Under the pieces are notes generated by a model. The model worked only from the letters and a program-made list of their open reading frames with translations. It did no database searches and was not told where the DNA came from. A stretch of DNA of 64,000 bases from the NCBI GenBank assembly GCA_025890175.1, contig JANPYM010000001.1, forward strand, positions 2,154,853-2,218,852. Direction: 5' to 3'. This document shows, in pieces, positions 46,275 through 57,900 of this stretch; the first letter of the stretch is position 1; each line of letters starts with the position of its first letter. Position numbers and translations under genes: made by a program. Source of the stretch: Ciborinia camelliae (taxonomy: Eukaryota > Ascomycota > Leotiomycetes > Helotiales > Sclerotiniaceae).

Positions 46275-46339
46275 TGTATTTGATCTCGCTGTTGAAGATT
46301 TTCCGTTCTTCACAGACAATCATACTTCATCCTTTCAAA

Positions 46340-47992
46340 ATGATCTCGAAAGTCCTTGCAGTTTCTTCCCTTCTGGCAGTCGCCCGCGCACAGCAGGCCG
46401 GCATACTTACCACTGAGACTCATCCTGCCCTCACGGTCAGTCAATGTACAGCCAGTGGCTGTACTACTTCCAGTCAATCCATTGTCATCGACGCCAACTG
46501 GAGATGGCTTCACACAACGACCGGTTACACCAACTGTTACACTGGAAATACTTGGAACGGCACGATTTGTCCCGATGGGGCAACATGCGCTGCAAATTGT
46601 GCTTTGGATGGTGCGGATTATTCGGGAACTTATGGCATTACCACCAGTGGCAATGCGCTTAAGCTCAACTTCGTGACCAAGGGTACAAACACCAATGTTG
46701 GCTCTCGTACCTATTTGATGGCTGCTGGTTCCACGACTCAGTATCAAATGCTTAAGCTTTTGGGTCAAGAATTTACATTTGATGTGGACGTTTCGAACCT
46801 GCCCTGCGGTCTTAACGGCGCCTTGTACTTTGCTGAAATGGATGCCGATGGAGGATTGTCCCGTTTCTCAACGAACAAGGTATTTAGAAAACTTCCGGTC
46901 TCTTTTCGAAATAAATACTAATCTGTAATTCCATTAGGCTGGTGCCAAATACGGAACAGGTTATTGTGATGCTCAATGTCCACAAGATATCAAATTCATC
47001 AACGGTGTGGTAAGCATACAGCTCACTAGATCTTCCCCAGAGCAAAGTTCCGCCATGTCCTAACCATATTGCAGGCAAACTCTGTAGGGTGGACACCTTC
47101 TACCAATGATGTGAATGCTGGTGCAGGACAGTATGGATCATGCTGTTCAGAGATGGACATTTGGGAAGCGAACAAGATTTCTGCCGCTTACACTCCTCAT
47201 CCATGTTCAGTTGATGAACAGACTCGGTGCAGCGGAACCGATTGCGGTATCGGAGCGAGATACTCTTCTCTCTGTGATGCAGATGGCTGTGACTTTAATT
47301 CGTACCGCATGGGCGACACGTCCTTCTATGGTGCAGGCCTGAAGATAGATACCAGCAAAGTTTTCACCGTGGTGACTCAATTCATCACCAACGATGGAAC
47401 AACTTCAGGCACTTTGAGCGAAATTCGACGATTCTATGTTCAAAACGGTGTGGTGGTCCCGAATTCTCAATCTAAGATTACTGGAGTCACTGGAAATTCC
47501 ATCACTGATTCTTTTTGCGCTGCTCAAAAGACTGCTTTTGGCGACACCAATGAATTCGCAATCAAGGGAGGACTTGCCACGATGAGCAAAGCCTTGGCAA
47601 AGGGCATGGTACTTGTGATGTCCATCTGGGACGACCACACCGCCAATATGTTGTGGCTCGATGCACCGTACCCACCAACTAAATCTCCAAGCGCCGATGG
47701 TGTCACACGAGGAACATGCAGCTCGACCTCAGGTGTTCCAGCCGATGTCGAAGCCAACAATCCGGGATCCTCCGTCACCTACTCCAACATCAAATGGGGA
47801 CCCATCAACTCGACCTACACGTCTGGAACCACGACGAGTTCTTCTAGCACAGCGCCGGTCTCCTCGGCAACTTCGGGAACGGGTGTTGTTAAGTATGGTC
47901 AGTGTGGAGGTCTTGAATACACCGGATCTACTACTTGCATCTCAGGCACCACTTGCACTGTTCTAAACCCTTACTACTCTCAATGCTTGTAG
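46340..47992 (+). CDS. GH7 cellobiohydrolase (cellulose 1,4-beta-cellobiosidase, reducing end) with CBM1
   Basis: Exons 46340-46879, 46938-47009 and 47075-47992 encode 509 residues, close to the ~510 of CBM-bearing GH7 enzymes. Signal peptide [17 protein letters not shown], then mature [12 protein letters not shown], the typical GH7 opening with N-terminal Gln. The catalytic motif [10 protein letters not shown] supplies the nucleophile Glu230, Asp232 and acid/base Glu235. Substrate-tunnel landmarks such as [14 protein letters not shown] and MSIWDDH are present. A short Ser/Thr linker leads to a C-terminal CBM1 (about residues 474-509: [15 protein letters not shown]...NPYYSQCL). It hydrolyses crystalline cellulose processively outside the cell. 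Both introns are short with regular borders. Expression is probably induced on plant material and glucose-repressed, from family knowledge. Confidence 0.96.
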
Positions 47993-50578
47993 ATTAATCC
48001 CTGACAACATAACATGTTGGTCTTCGATCAAGAGAGAGTGTGTGATCTCAGCAAATCTGTACATAGGGTCGGCTAGACGTTGATCGTCAAACGTAACATA
48101 ATGATTGCAATACGGTTGGAGGTTTTAGTCTGTAGATATAACGAAGAAATGATTTGACAAATACTCTTGAGCCCTCCTTATTAGCAAAACCAACAACCAA
48201 ACCATTACCTCCAGCTATGTGCATCCATGTCCAGCTCTGATGTGTAATACAAAGTGGTTATCCCTAGTAACCTCAACACAATCTCGAATATCCAAAGGGA
48301 ATTGTCTAAGTGGAACTGAGATGGGTTACATAACATAGTGGCCTATGATTGGATACCTATTTGTATAGTTTGCATTGAGGCTAAATTTTCTATAATTTGA
48401 ATGGGTTAATGCCGATATATTATGAGATGGGTATAACCCGTACCCTACGGAGGACATAACCCACTACCCTGAACACCTGGGGATAACTACTTTAAAGGGA
48501 ATTGAGGGGCATATTAAATTATTAATATATCAGTTATATATCCATCATAACACGAATCCGTTTTAAATCCGTTTTGAGTCCGTTCTGAAATGATTGAAAA
48601 ATAAGGTGTACTGTACCATTCTCAATGCTTAGGTAAGCATTATAATTTCAGCAAATGCACTTTCAAAATTCATCACTTTAGCAGGTAAATGAATGAAAAT
48701 TTGATGAAAAAAAAATATATATATATATATACTTTCTGAGTACATTGATGGTTTCATAATTTAAGAACCCAATCTTCGATACTTATATCGTACAGTAATA
48801 CACCTACTTTCAATCTTCTACCACGACTGAATCTCGATGTTTGCAAACTATTCAAGATACCATCTGCGATACGATACGGATGAAGAAATGCTTCCAATTG
48901 CCTCCAATTTCTCGCGCGACGTGACGAAATCATATTATAGACGGGATTCTGAAGATTATCAATTTGGGCGCAGAGGGTCGCTCAAATCCGGGCGTCATCC
49001 AATCCAGCTCAAATAACACATCTCCACGCTTTATTTTCCTGTTCACCTCCTACGAGTGTTCATAGCTCAAGTTCAAATTTATCCCACTACCTAATATCCA
49101 CCAAAATTCCTTATCTAAATATCATCCGACCCCCAAATTATACGGATTATGACGTTACAAACAAAGATCGGACGAATCCCCACCATCTTCACCGTTTGCT
49201 TAGTGATACCACCTACCTATATTGAGAGTGGTTGAAGATGCTCCCCAAATCCCTCCCACGATACGATACCAATGCAGGCCTACTGCAGTACCAGCCTTCC
49301 ATGTTAACGACATCTGAGGATCGCATAAAGTTCCAATGCAGCTTCATAAAGCACTCGTTCACTCCCACCAATGACCACAGCCCTTTTGGTGATCTAAACT
49401 TAAACTAGTATTCTCCTGAATTCTGGGTCCAAAAATCCAAATTGATCCCTGGAGTGCGTCAACCCTTCCTACCCCTATAAATAACTGCCCTGCCCATTCT
49501 ACAGTATCATTCCTATCCCAGCACCTCAACTTCGCTTAAGCCTTTAGAAGTTCAGGGTCTCCTCGAGCCCACACCGCCCTACACCCCAGCGCCCACTCCA
49601 CTACTGGAACGTCCACGGCCAACTGTTTCATCCCAATTGGGAACCACCAATAGCCCAATAGCCTCAACACAGCCCTGTTGATCCAATATCCCGGTAATCA
49701 ATATCCGACCCAATGTGGGTTGAATTCCCGCTTTGACCTCCATATTATTCCAATTCATTCTGGAGTGGTGAAGTTTGAAAGAAGAATCTGAAGCTTCTAA
49801 AGAATGTTTATTTTCCACCCAGAATCCACCCTGTCAAGCTTTTTCCCCGTCCGTGTCTCCGTATTCGCGTAATTCCCAGACAGCAGATCATCACCACATC
49901 CACGAATCAGGATCCTTCAAAACCCCATAATTTGGTGATCCATCTCCACCAAATCGGCTTTGCAACGATTGTAATCATCGATAATATGCAGAAAGAAAAC
50001 GAAAATGCCTCGAGAGGAGTCGGGATTCGAGGATTGCGATACTATTTGTCGAGACTACTGCCTGCGACGTTGCATTAAAACATGGTAAATTAAAGCACCG
50101 ACTCCTCCTGGTATCATTACGCGGGGCAGGGCTCACTTAGCGGACGAATTTAGCTGAATCAGGATTCAGGGGTAATGAGATTTTCCCCGAAAGGTTATTG
50201 TAGAAGTATAGTGGATAATATGGATGGAACGACTAATGAGTGTACGGAGTAGAGTAGTGTCAAGTATATCTTTGAGCTGATACCCTCGATGGCCTTTGTT
50301 TCCTTTTTCTTTCTAATCTTTCTGAAGTGTTACTTACCTTTCTTCATTTTTTTCGTTCATTATCTTCAATCGAGACGTCCAAGCTTCGATTATCTGTTTT
50401 CGTTTCAAATATCAAGGCACCATACACATACACGTGAAAGTCAGAATTTCAGAACATACATGATACCAACACCTCAATTACAATCTCACCATCAATCATT
50501 TACTCTCAACGTTCAGTTCAGGAACGTTCTTTCTTCAATTCATTCACACGTTCCAGCCAATTCCAAGAACAAGATAAG
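47993..50578. other. 2.6-kb intergenic region
   Basis: 3' flank of the GH7 gene, then AT-rich sequence with an (AT)n tract at about 48711-48730 and a patch around 48420-48480 rich in TAACCC/GGGTTA-type words that may be an old repeat. A 79-codon minus frame (49579-49818) is not recognisable. No supported gene. Confidence 0.4.
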
Positions 50579-51304
50579 ATGTTCTTCTCACCCTTCATCA
50601 CCGGGCTCCTCCCAATCCTAGCCAGCTCAACACAAATCGAATCCCCTCAACACCCCAGCATATTCATCCTCAGCGACCAAGCAGCCAGCACTTCCGCACT
50701 GGGAAATGCCCTTCAAACTCTCGGGTACACATACATCTCAGCCGAAACATTGAATAGTTCCACCTTACAGCCCAGCAGCCATACGTTCACCGAACTTCCC
50801 ACCCATGCTGCGTCCAGCGAGCTGGTGATGATTCAATACCCCCACACCAAAATCATCGTGCCTATTTCCCCGTCGCGGAAAGGGAAAGAAGAGATTCGCG
50901 ATGCGAAAACCAGACCATGCGCCAATAGATGGCTTACCCATCTAGCTACTTGGAGCCAAATAAGCTTACTCTCCCCTCCCAAATCAACATCCACCTCCAA
51001 AATCACGCCAATGGAAGAAGACGCGAACGAAACAGCTCAGAACGAGCAATTAAAAGCCCTCAAGAGCGCGCTCGAAAAAGAAGGCCGAGGCCGATTACTA
51101 GAGATTTCCCTCGATGAGCGAGAGAAACATCGAGGCGACAAGTGGTTGCGATTATGCGAATTTTTGGATTTGGGGTACAGCGTGGTGGAGAGGTTGAATT
51201 TAAAGGAGTTTCCTTCTTCTTCGGCGGGACAAGAAAGGAAGACTTTGGGGTGGGGCGGGAATTTCGGAATGTGGGGGTTGGTCATGCAGGGAAGTGGCGT
51301 TTGA
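50579..51304 (+). CDS. Hypothetical protein, 241 aa, distant sulfotransferase-like fold
   Basis: A single open frame from an ATG preceded by AAGATAAG. Residues 1-20 (MFFSPFITGLLPILASSTQI) are moderately hydrophobic. IFILSDQAASTSALGNALQTLGY aligns by eye with the start of fungal Sulfotransfer_4 proteins (G-x-x-R-T-G-T-x-S-L-x-x-A-L-x-x-L-G-Y), but the nucleotide-binding Gly/Arg/Gly residues are absent. Near the end WLRLCEFLDLGYSVVERLNL resembles the C-terminal helix of the same family. If the relation holds, this is a non-catalytic, shortened relative. The middle (residues ~95-180) is charged and poorly conserved in character. Function unknown. Confidence 0.5.
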   Translation: MFFSPFITGLLPILASSTQIESPQHPSIFILSDQAASTSALGNALQTLGYTYISAETLNSSTLQPSSHTFTELPTHAASSELVMIQYPHTKIIVPISPSRKGKEEIRDAKTRPCANRWLTHLATWSQISLLSPPKSTSTSKITPMEEDANETAQNEQLKALKSALEKEGRGRLLEISLDEREKHRGDKWLRLCEFLDLGYSVVERLNLKEFPSSSAGQERKTLGWGGNFGMWGLVMQGSGV

Positions 51305-51933
51305 GGAGAAGGGAAGCAGGGGTGATTGATGAAATGGCTTGGAGGTGACATGAGATAATCATGAGCTGTATGATGGAGGAGAATCGCAGCGGGACCATAT
51401 CTAAGAATGAAAAATCGATCCGGTCCATCGACAAATGCTGGGTGGGGCGCATGCGGATGATCATCATCACACTTAGGTTATGTCTGGGAGGAAATAAATG
51501 TCACGTGGTTGGTCTTGGGACATTCGAGACAGAAGATGGGCTCTTCCTCTCCACCACTTCATGCCTCTCTTCGAGTATCTTTCCACCGATACGAAATGAT
51601 CGGGAAGCGGGACCTCTATTCTACTCTTTCGCATAAGATGGATAGAAGTCGGACGCTTTGATTGAATACCCATTTTCTAGATACGGTCAAGGAAATCTAC
51701 CGGTATCACGATATTATTGGATGCATTATTGGACGTTCGATTGGGCCAATTAAATTAGACGAAAAAACATGTAGTTTCATACATATTTGTATATGGAAAG
51801 TATCAATTTTTCAAAGATAGAAAGAGATTAAATCTCCCAATCAGCAATCAGTCGCAAGTAGAATCCATAGGTACATTATATTCCAAAGAAGCTCAATCTC
51901 CACCTCCTGCATCAAAAGCGCAGATTGTCGATC
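51305..51933. other. Intergenic region between convergent genes
   Basis: A 91-codon plus frame (51361-51636) has no recognisable content. Nothing else seen. Confidence 0.4.
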
Positions 51934-53553
51934 TTAACATCTTGACGTGATCATAAATCGAGTATCCAGCTGGTAAATATACTGCTGGACACTCACTGTT
52001 TCGGGGGACTCGCTCAGGTAGGAGTTCTGGATATAGTCGCTCGCTGCAAGTGTGGTTAGTTATCGACCTATTATCATCGACATTCAAGATGACTTCTGAA
52101 TCGGAGCTCCACATACCAAATTCCCTCAATTCATTCCATTCATCAACAATCTTTCTCATATTTGGTTCCGCGATCATCATGGGAGGAATTGACGCAGTGT
52201 CATTATTGATCAATTGTTTGATGGTCTCGAGATCCGTGGCCATGGATTTCCAAGCTCCTTGAAGCAATTGGAGTGTCCGCATTGCGGGTCTGATCTCTTG
52301 AGCAAGGTTGTTGACTTGGCCCTGGATGAAATATCGTTTTAGTGTATTTGCTGGAATTTTGTTACATGGTCACTTACATTAACAAACATAATGTTAAGTT
52401 GCAAGCGAGAGGCAGTCTTTTGTCTAGCTTCATACTCATCCATCACTGCTTGGATCTTTGCCATGGCCTCTCTCATACCTCTAATCTCGTTATTTGCGCT
52501 TACAACGAGCCCTGTACCGATTGCAGTTCCGATTGGCCAACTTGGTATGGTTAGCTTAGGTTAGGGAAAAAGCATAGATTGACCACTTACACCCACATGT
52601 ACTTGGGTGCGTCGGCGAGCACTTTATTCTCTATAATGCATTAAAAACTTAGTCAGTAACAGATTTCCAGTGAAGGGTAAAGAAGGCAGATTTCCTTACT
52701 TCCATCAATCCTGGACTGGTATTCGTCTAATTCTGCCTGGGCTTCATCAATTTTCTTCTGCATAGTCGCGATATCATTGCCCTCGTTCGTCAATTGCGCC
52801 TGAAGAGACGTAGCATTGATACTAATGCTAGCATCATGTGCTTCGCATAGGCCGTGAAAATTTTCTAGCCCAGCCAATGCTTCTTGTGCGCCGGCCTGCA
52901 ATCTATTGATCATCCTGAGCTCCTCGTCCACCACCCATTGGATGCCGTCTCTGAGCTCCTTCAACCTTGCTTGATCTGGGTTGGGTTTTTTGTTTTCATC
53001 GTGGAAGTCGCCAATCCATTTCAACATGAGGACCGTATATGAAGTCTCCATAGTTCCACCTGCGATGGTGGCGTAGATTCTAATCTGCGCCGCCATGTCG
53101 ACGATGTTACGCCATGTATGCTCCCTAAAGTATACGCAGTCTGTTCTGATCTAATGGTAATTAATGGTCCTGTTAGTCAACCTTCCAATACACACCTATC
53201 GCTCGTGTTTTGGCAAATGTCTGAGAAGGTAGGGGGCTTTGCTTAGCTAGGACGCATACCTTTGTATAAGTTTCGACAAGGCTGTCTACTTCTCTTGTAA
53301 GGTCTGTACTCAATGGATCCGTGGTTAAGATCCCCAGTGATCTTAGGTAATCGTTGCGGTTAGTTTGAAGCAACCTGCCCGTCCCTAGAAATCGGTTCAG
53401 AGCCTTCATGTCAGAGGAGTTGAAAATAAAAGCTCTCTCATCATCGTCGGCGTTAAAGGTGCCAAACTTGGAGTTACTGCGGTTGTCGATGAACATTCCC
53501 TTTGGGAACCAGACCTCCTCGTTGTCAATTGGTTTTGTGGGGTCGAAGGACAT
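51934..53553 (-). CDS. Putative alpha-helical pore-forming toxin-like protein (XaxA-like), 420 aa
   Basis: Six exons: 53553-53260, 53150-52700, 52630-52591, 52540-52378, 52321-52117 and 52043-51934. They sum to exactly 1,263 nt, 420 residues. The start is the Met at 53553; there is no signal peptide. A short N-terminal region is followed by a helix beginning SSDMKALNRFLGTGRLL, then long amphipathic coiled-coil helices (for example IATMQKKIDEAQAELDEYQ). A hydrophobic Gly-rich segment (WPIGTAIGTGLVV), formed across the exon 3/4 junction, interrupts the coils, and more helices follow. This order, the length and the N-terminal helix resemble the A component of alpha-xenorhabdolysin in the ClyA-type alpha-pore-forming superfamily. 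It is transcribed divergently from the 807-aa gene at 55224. Toxin activity is inference, not shown. Confidence 0.6.
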
Positions 53554-55223
53554 GACTGCTAATGGGGTGTCGAAGGAGTTAAAAAATGGATTTTCGGTTG
53601 ATTGCTGAGAATGGAGATGATGATAGCGAGGATGGATACAGAAAAGACAAAAGGATATTCTCAATTTTGAAAGACTTTATAGTCGACAAGACAATTGTAC
53701 CAATGTACCTTTGCTACACATATCTGGAGTGAGATTAAGTTCCTACGTAATGTGGCTGGCTGGCACTTCCCGAGGTTTCATTTATCCCTATGTCATAAAA
53801 CTCCCTTATGTCCTCTTGCATACGCAGTTCTTGAAACAGCGAGCTGTTCTTGCATTTTGTGACTGCGTGAATTTTGCAGGATAAATTCGGAAAAAACGAG
53901 ATATGACGGTATTGGAATTAAACAGATGATGTGCATTTGGCCGTCTTCCAATGCGAAGGCTGAATGATTGAATATCAATTCTGGAGCGTCTATTCCTTCA
54001 TGTGCATATCTAGAAGTGGAAAGATTGAGTGGTTTTGGCGGAAACACTTGACGCTACAGCTCACGCATAAGGAAGGTGGGAGGAGTGCATCAATGATTCA
54101 ACATTCCTCTTACGACATCGCAACTTAACACATGTGAATGGGCTTTCATAATTGATGCTCAAGACAGCTGGAAAAACAATAATCAATTCTGGAGCAATCG
54201 TATATGCACGTACGAAGATATAAGGGGCGAAGTGGGACGTTGAGTTGGCGGGGTAATGTCGATCTGAGGAGAGATGGAATGAATATGTAACACAACTAAT
54301 GTTGATCTGTCGGCAGGACTGAAAATATTACGTATCTTTCCTCCATATCTGGCGGGATGCTTGGTAGGCCTGAAACAATACGGATCTCTCCACCGCATCG
54401 AGCGGGGTGCGTGTAAGGGAATCAACATTCCCCACATCTCTGCAGCTGCAAGCGCAAGCCAGATGAGGCAGGAACGATCGGCATGCTGCATACTGGGCTC
54501 ATTAACCCCACCAATTAGATAACTTCAATCTACATTATGATAATTTTCCCAACTCTTCAATAGCCGTAATAGCCGCGTAGCTTCTCAATGGTTCTTCATC
54601 ACCTCGTCTAAAATGAGGGGTTGATGCATACAAATATACAATGGGATCAACCCCTCATTTTAAATGAATTGATCATCATCATTATAGGAAATCGGTTGCT
54701 AAATCTTGTATTGCCACACATCAATACCTACATCTCTATCTAACTGGATCAAAAGAGTTTTTAGGTAGCCATGAGTAAATTGGCATGTGAACTTGGCCTC
54801 TCCTCTGAGTATGGGCTTAGAGGTGCTTGACGTAGTCCCTCGTCATGAATTTATTAACTGTGCCCATGAAAGTTGAATAGGTGGATAGTAAGGCTTTGCG
54901 TTCACATCCATTGATGTTCTCGTCCCGACATACTCGGACCAGAAAACCTTCAGCTAGCAATCCATGTAACAATCTCTAAAGTTCGCCACACCTCCTCAAA
55001 TTCGAGCTCGTTGTACAATTCTATTTGCGGGAATCAGCTGTCTGCCTTGCTCGGACGTGAGGTTTAGAAATAGCTTTGATTTCTATTCATCTTCCCACAT
55101 TGCCACTGTAGAGTTTAAAGGAGGAAGATCTCCTAGCTCCTCTAACAATATAAATACGGATGAGAAAAACATCCAGAAGAAACCATTATATATTTACCTT
55201 TCTTCAAGTTTCGAAAATACATC
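53554..55223. other. Divergent intergenic region of the toxin-like gene pair
   Basis: 1.67 kb between two divergently transcribed genes; should contain both promoters. Minus frames at 53793-54047 and 54183-54491 have no recognisable domain. A short inverted repeat, AAAATGAGGGGTTGAT (about 54610) against ATCAACCCCTCATTTT (about 54645), could form a hairpin. Confidence 0.45.
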
Positions 55224-57900
55224 ATGAATAAAACTATTATCCCTCAGCCAAACTCTCCAGCTGGGTGGGAGGCCTACGCCAACTCGGACGCAGTGGCTAG
55301 TATCCCTCTACAAGAATCTCAAGATGTGAACGAGACTTCGGTGAGCTATCTATTGCAACGATCTTGTTTTGTGGACGTTAATTTAATTCTCATCTCGTAG
55401 AAAATCGCAACGTTCCGCGGAGTTTTCCTTGAGACTTCTACGGTTCTTCCGCATTCTATGAGTAGGGTGAACGTCTACACCGATGTTCTTGCTTTTACCG
55501 ATCAAACAACAATTATTGCGCCTAACAACAACGGAACGATCCTGATTGCATCCAGAGTTCTTACCGCTACTGCACCAGTCACCATCACAGTCCCGAGGGG
55601 TCTCGCAACAACATGTGTGATCTCAATTTACGCGTCCATCCTTAATCAGCCAATTAGGGTCGCCACAGGTGATAATTCCGAAATCATTAGCCTTGATCAG
55701 ATAGGGACCGGGAAGGAATATGCAGGGGTCATTGTAGTGTTTAGCCCAGATGGTTTGAAATTTGAGTATCAGAGGAATTACCCCATTACCACGAGTAAGG
55801 ATCTTCAAGCGAGCCTGAATACTCAGCTGCGTATTGCTCTGATCCAGTTCTGGCGAAATAGTTCCATTGCGATTTCACTCTGCTCTCACGTTGCCCAAAT
55901 GACCACAAGGCAAGAAGCCTATTCTCTACTCAATACGCAAGCAATAGCATTAGGTCAGCAACTAGCTGGCCAAGCCATGGCTGGAAAGGACATGAGCTAT
56001 GCCCCAGTTTTAGTCCTGAATCGATATAAGGAGACGACTCAAAATGCGTTGAACGCTGCATTTGCCTTCGAACAGCAATTTGAGCGTTTTCAGGATAAAG
56101 CGGAGTCTTTGGATACCCATATTCAAGCTTGGAACGTCATGTTGTCGCAAGCGATCAATGAATATAACATGCGAATTAATATGCGTAACATGGCTCTTGA
56201 TAAGTACGAGTATTCAGTGAGAACAGCTAGTGGCTGTCATCAGCAATTTGAAAACGACGTTTTTGCTTTAGAGTTGTTACGGATTGCGTTTGAAATGGGT
56301 CTGGATCGATGGGTTTGGGAGCAAAAGTGGAAAGCTGCGTTCGAGATCCTCCAAGCAACAATAAGTAAGTCAAACAAATTTTCCACGTTGCTTTACAAAA
56401 AGGTGATTTGATGGGGGTGGCTAATGTTTCCACTAGCCTTTGCGGTTGCCGTTGGCCAGCTTTGTCTCGGTAGTCCTGCTGGGGTTGGGCAAGGTGCAGC
56501 AGCTGGAAGACAGGCAATTGGAGCTGTTGTGGCAGCAGAAAGAATCGCCGGCCAGGTGAATAAAGTGTTGTCTTCTGGTACTTTACAGACGCTTCTGGAC
56601 TGTATTGAAGCCCTTGGCACTCTATATCCCTCGGTAGATACAGTGGTGCGGATACTAATACGATTTGAACAAGATCCAAGTATTGAGATTCCTTCTACGG
56701 GGGATATATCGGGTACAAGCCAAGGGGATGCTGATGCTGCTGCCATCGTCACTATGGCTGCATGGGATAGATGGCTTCTAGAAGCTGACCAGCAGATGGC
56801 ATTTGCCGTTGAAAATGATATTGATGGTGCCAGCTCCTATCAGTTGGCCCTGCGGAAGCATGCCATTAATGGAAAGCAACTAGCCCAAGCACAAGCAGAG
56901 GCGGTCAAATCTGGGTATGAGTATGTTCAGGCGCAGATGGAAGTAATTCGTTGTTCGCAAAATATCGCAGATCTTCAAGCATTAAAAGCCGACTTCCACG
57001 GTCAAGAAGCTGTTTATCTTGAAGCTAAATCCATGTTCTATGACCGGGCTATGGCCTTGCGAATCAATGTTGTCCTCTCACTCCGGAATATGGCTTGGGG
57101 GTATCGCTACTGGGCACTAGCCGATAGTTCCATTGTTCTCGACGCTCAAAAGTCCTTGGTAGAGTACCAGCAGGATCTTTCTACCGTCATCATGGAGCTT
57201 GAACACGCCGACTCAAGATATGCCAGTGATCATCAACGTAAGTGTATAAATTCTGTTCTTTCTTTCGCGCTTAGTTACTGATCATTTTTGTTAGCTTTTA
57301 ATTATGATATCCCATCGAACACGGTAGGATTGTTCTTTTAACCCGTCTGCTTACCTCAAATATATATAAATTGACACAAACCTGCAGCTCCCCTCAAACC
57401 AGGGCCAGTCCATGATTAGTGGCATCAAAAGTGAAAGTCACACTGCCAGCTTTACGCTCCTTACCGAGAAACCCCTTGCAAGTCAATTCGTAGAAGGTTC
57501 CCATTATCGACTGAATGGAATGGATCCTACTCTCCAAGGGATATTCCCTAGGCCCGAAGCAATGCAGGGTGGTGTCGTTGTAGTGAAGCTACAAATCACG
57601 ACCTCGGGGATCTATTCGGACATCTACAAAGACCAGGTTTTTCATTTTGCCAGTCTTCCTCAGGTCAGACGATGCTCCTATGATCTTTATGCCACTGGAG
57701 CGCGTGGAACGACACGTGATGAACCTATTTTTGAAACTGTAGATCATGCCGAACCTACTCCATTTACCCAGTGGAAGATCAAATTGCTGAATCCCGAGGA
57801 TGTTATTCTGAGTGGACTGAATGGAATCAATTTGAATTGGAAAGGGCGTGTTCGATTTGATGAGAGGCATCGCTTGAAACATAATATGGAGGAATTGTAA
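55224..57900 (+). CDS. Large multi-domain protein of unknown function, 807 aa, toxin-like architecture
   Basis: Five exons: 55224-55340, 55401-56364, 56437-57237, 57295-57323 (29 nt) and 57388-57900, total 2,424 nt. No signal peptide. Residues ~40-160 look like a beta-rich domain with repeating Thr/Val/Ile strands (TIIAPNNNGTILIASRVL). Residues ~170-350 are helical with Gln/Glu/Ala-rich coils. Residues ~361-400 are hydrophobic and Ala/Gly-rich (AFAVAVGQLCLGSPAGVG and following), able to span a membrane. Further long helices follow to ~630, and a beta-rich C-terminal domain ends with NPEDVILSGLNGINLNW. The pattern beta domain, helices, Ala/Gly segment, helices, beta domain recalls large membrane-inserting protein toxins, but I recognise no named family. 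Its divergent neighbour is the XaxA-like gene, so the two may be co-regulated. Confidence 0.7.

Larger units (their letters stand above)
42952..46339. other. 3.4-kb gene-poor region upstream of the cellobiohydrolase
   Basis: Mostly AT-rich. A minus-strand frame of 111 codons (44023-44358) with one hydrophobic segment and another of 83 codons (45340-45591) have no recognisable family and are not annotated. A 19-bp tandem repeat lies at 43230-43286. The last few hundred bases should hold the GH7 promoter; CCCCGC at 45980-45985 matches the CreA-type consensus on the minus strand, a short motif that can occur by chance. Confidence 0.4.

Noticed and set aside
51893..52043. Alternative last exon of the 420-aa gene in the frame ending at 51893
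   Set aside because: No acceptor brings that frame into phase with the preceding exon; the acceptor at 52044 leads to the stop at 51934 and gives a CDS divisible by three.
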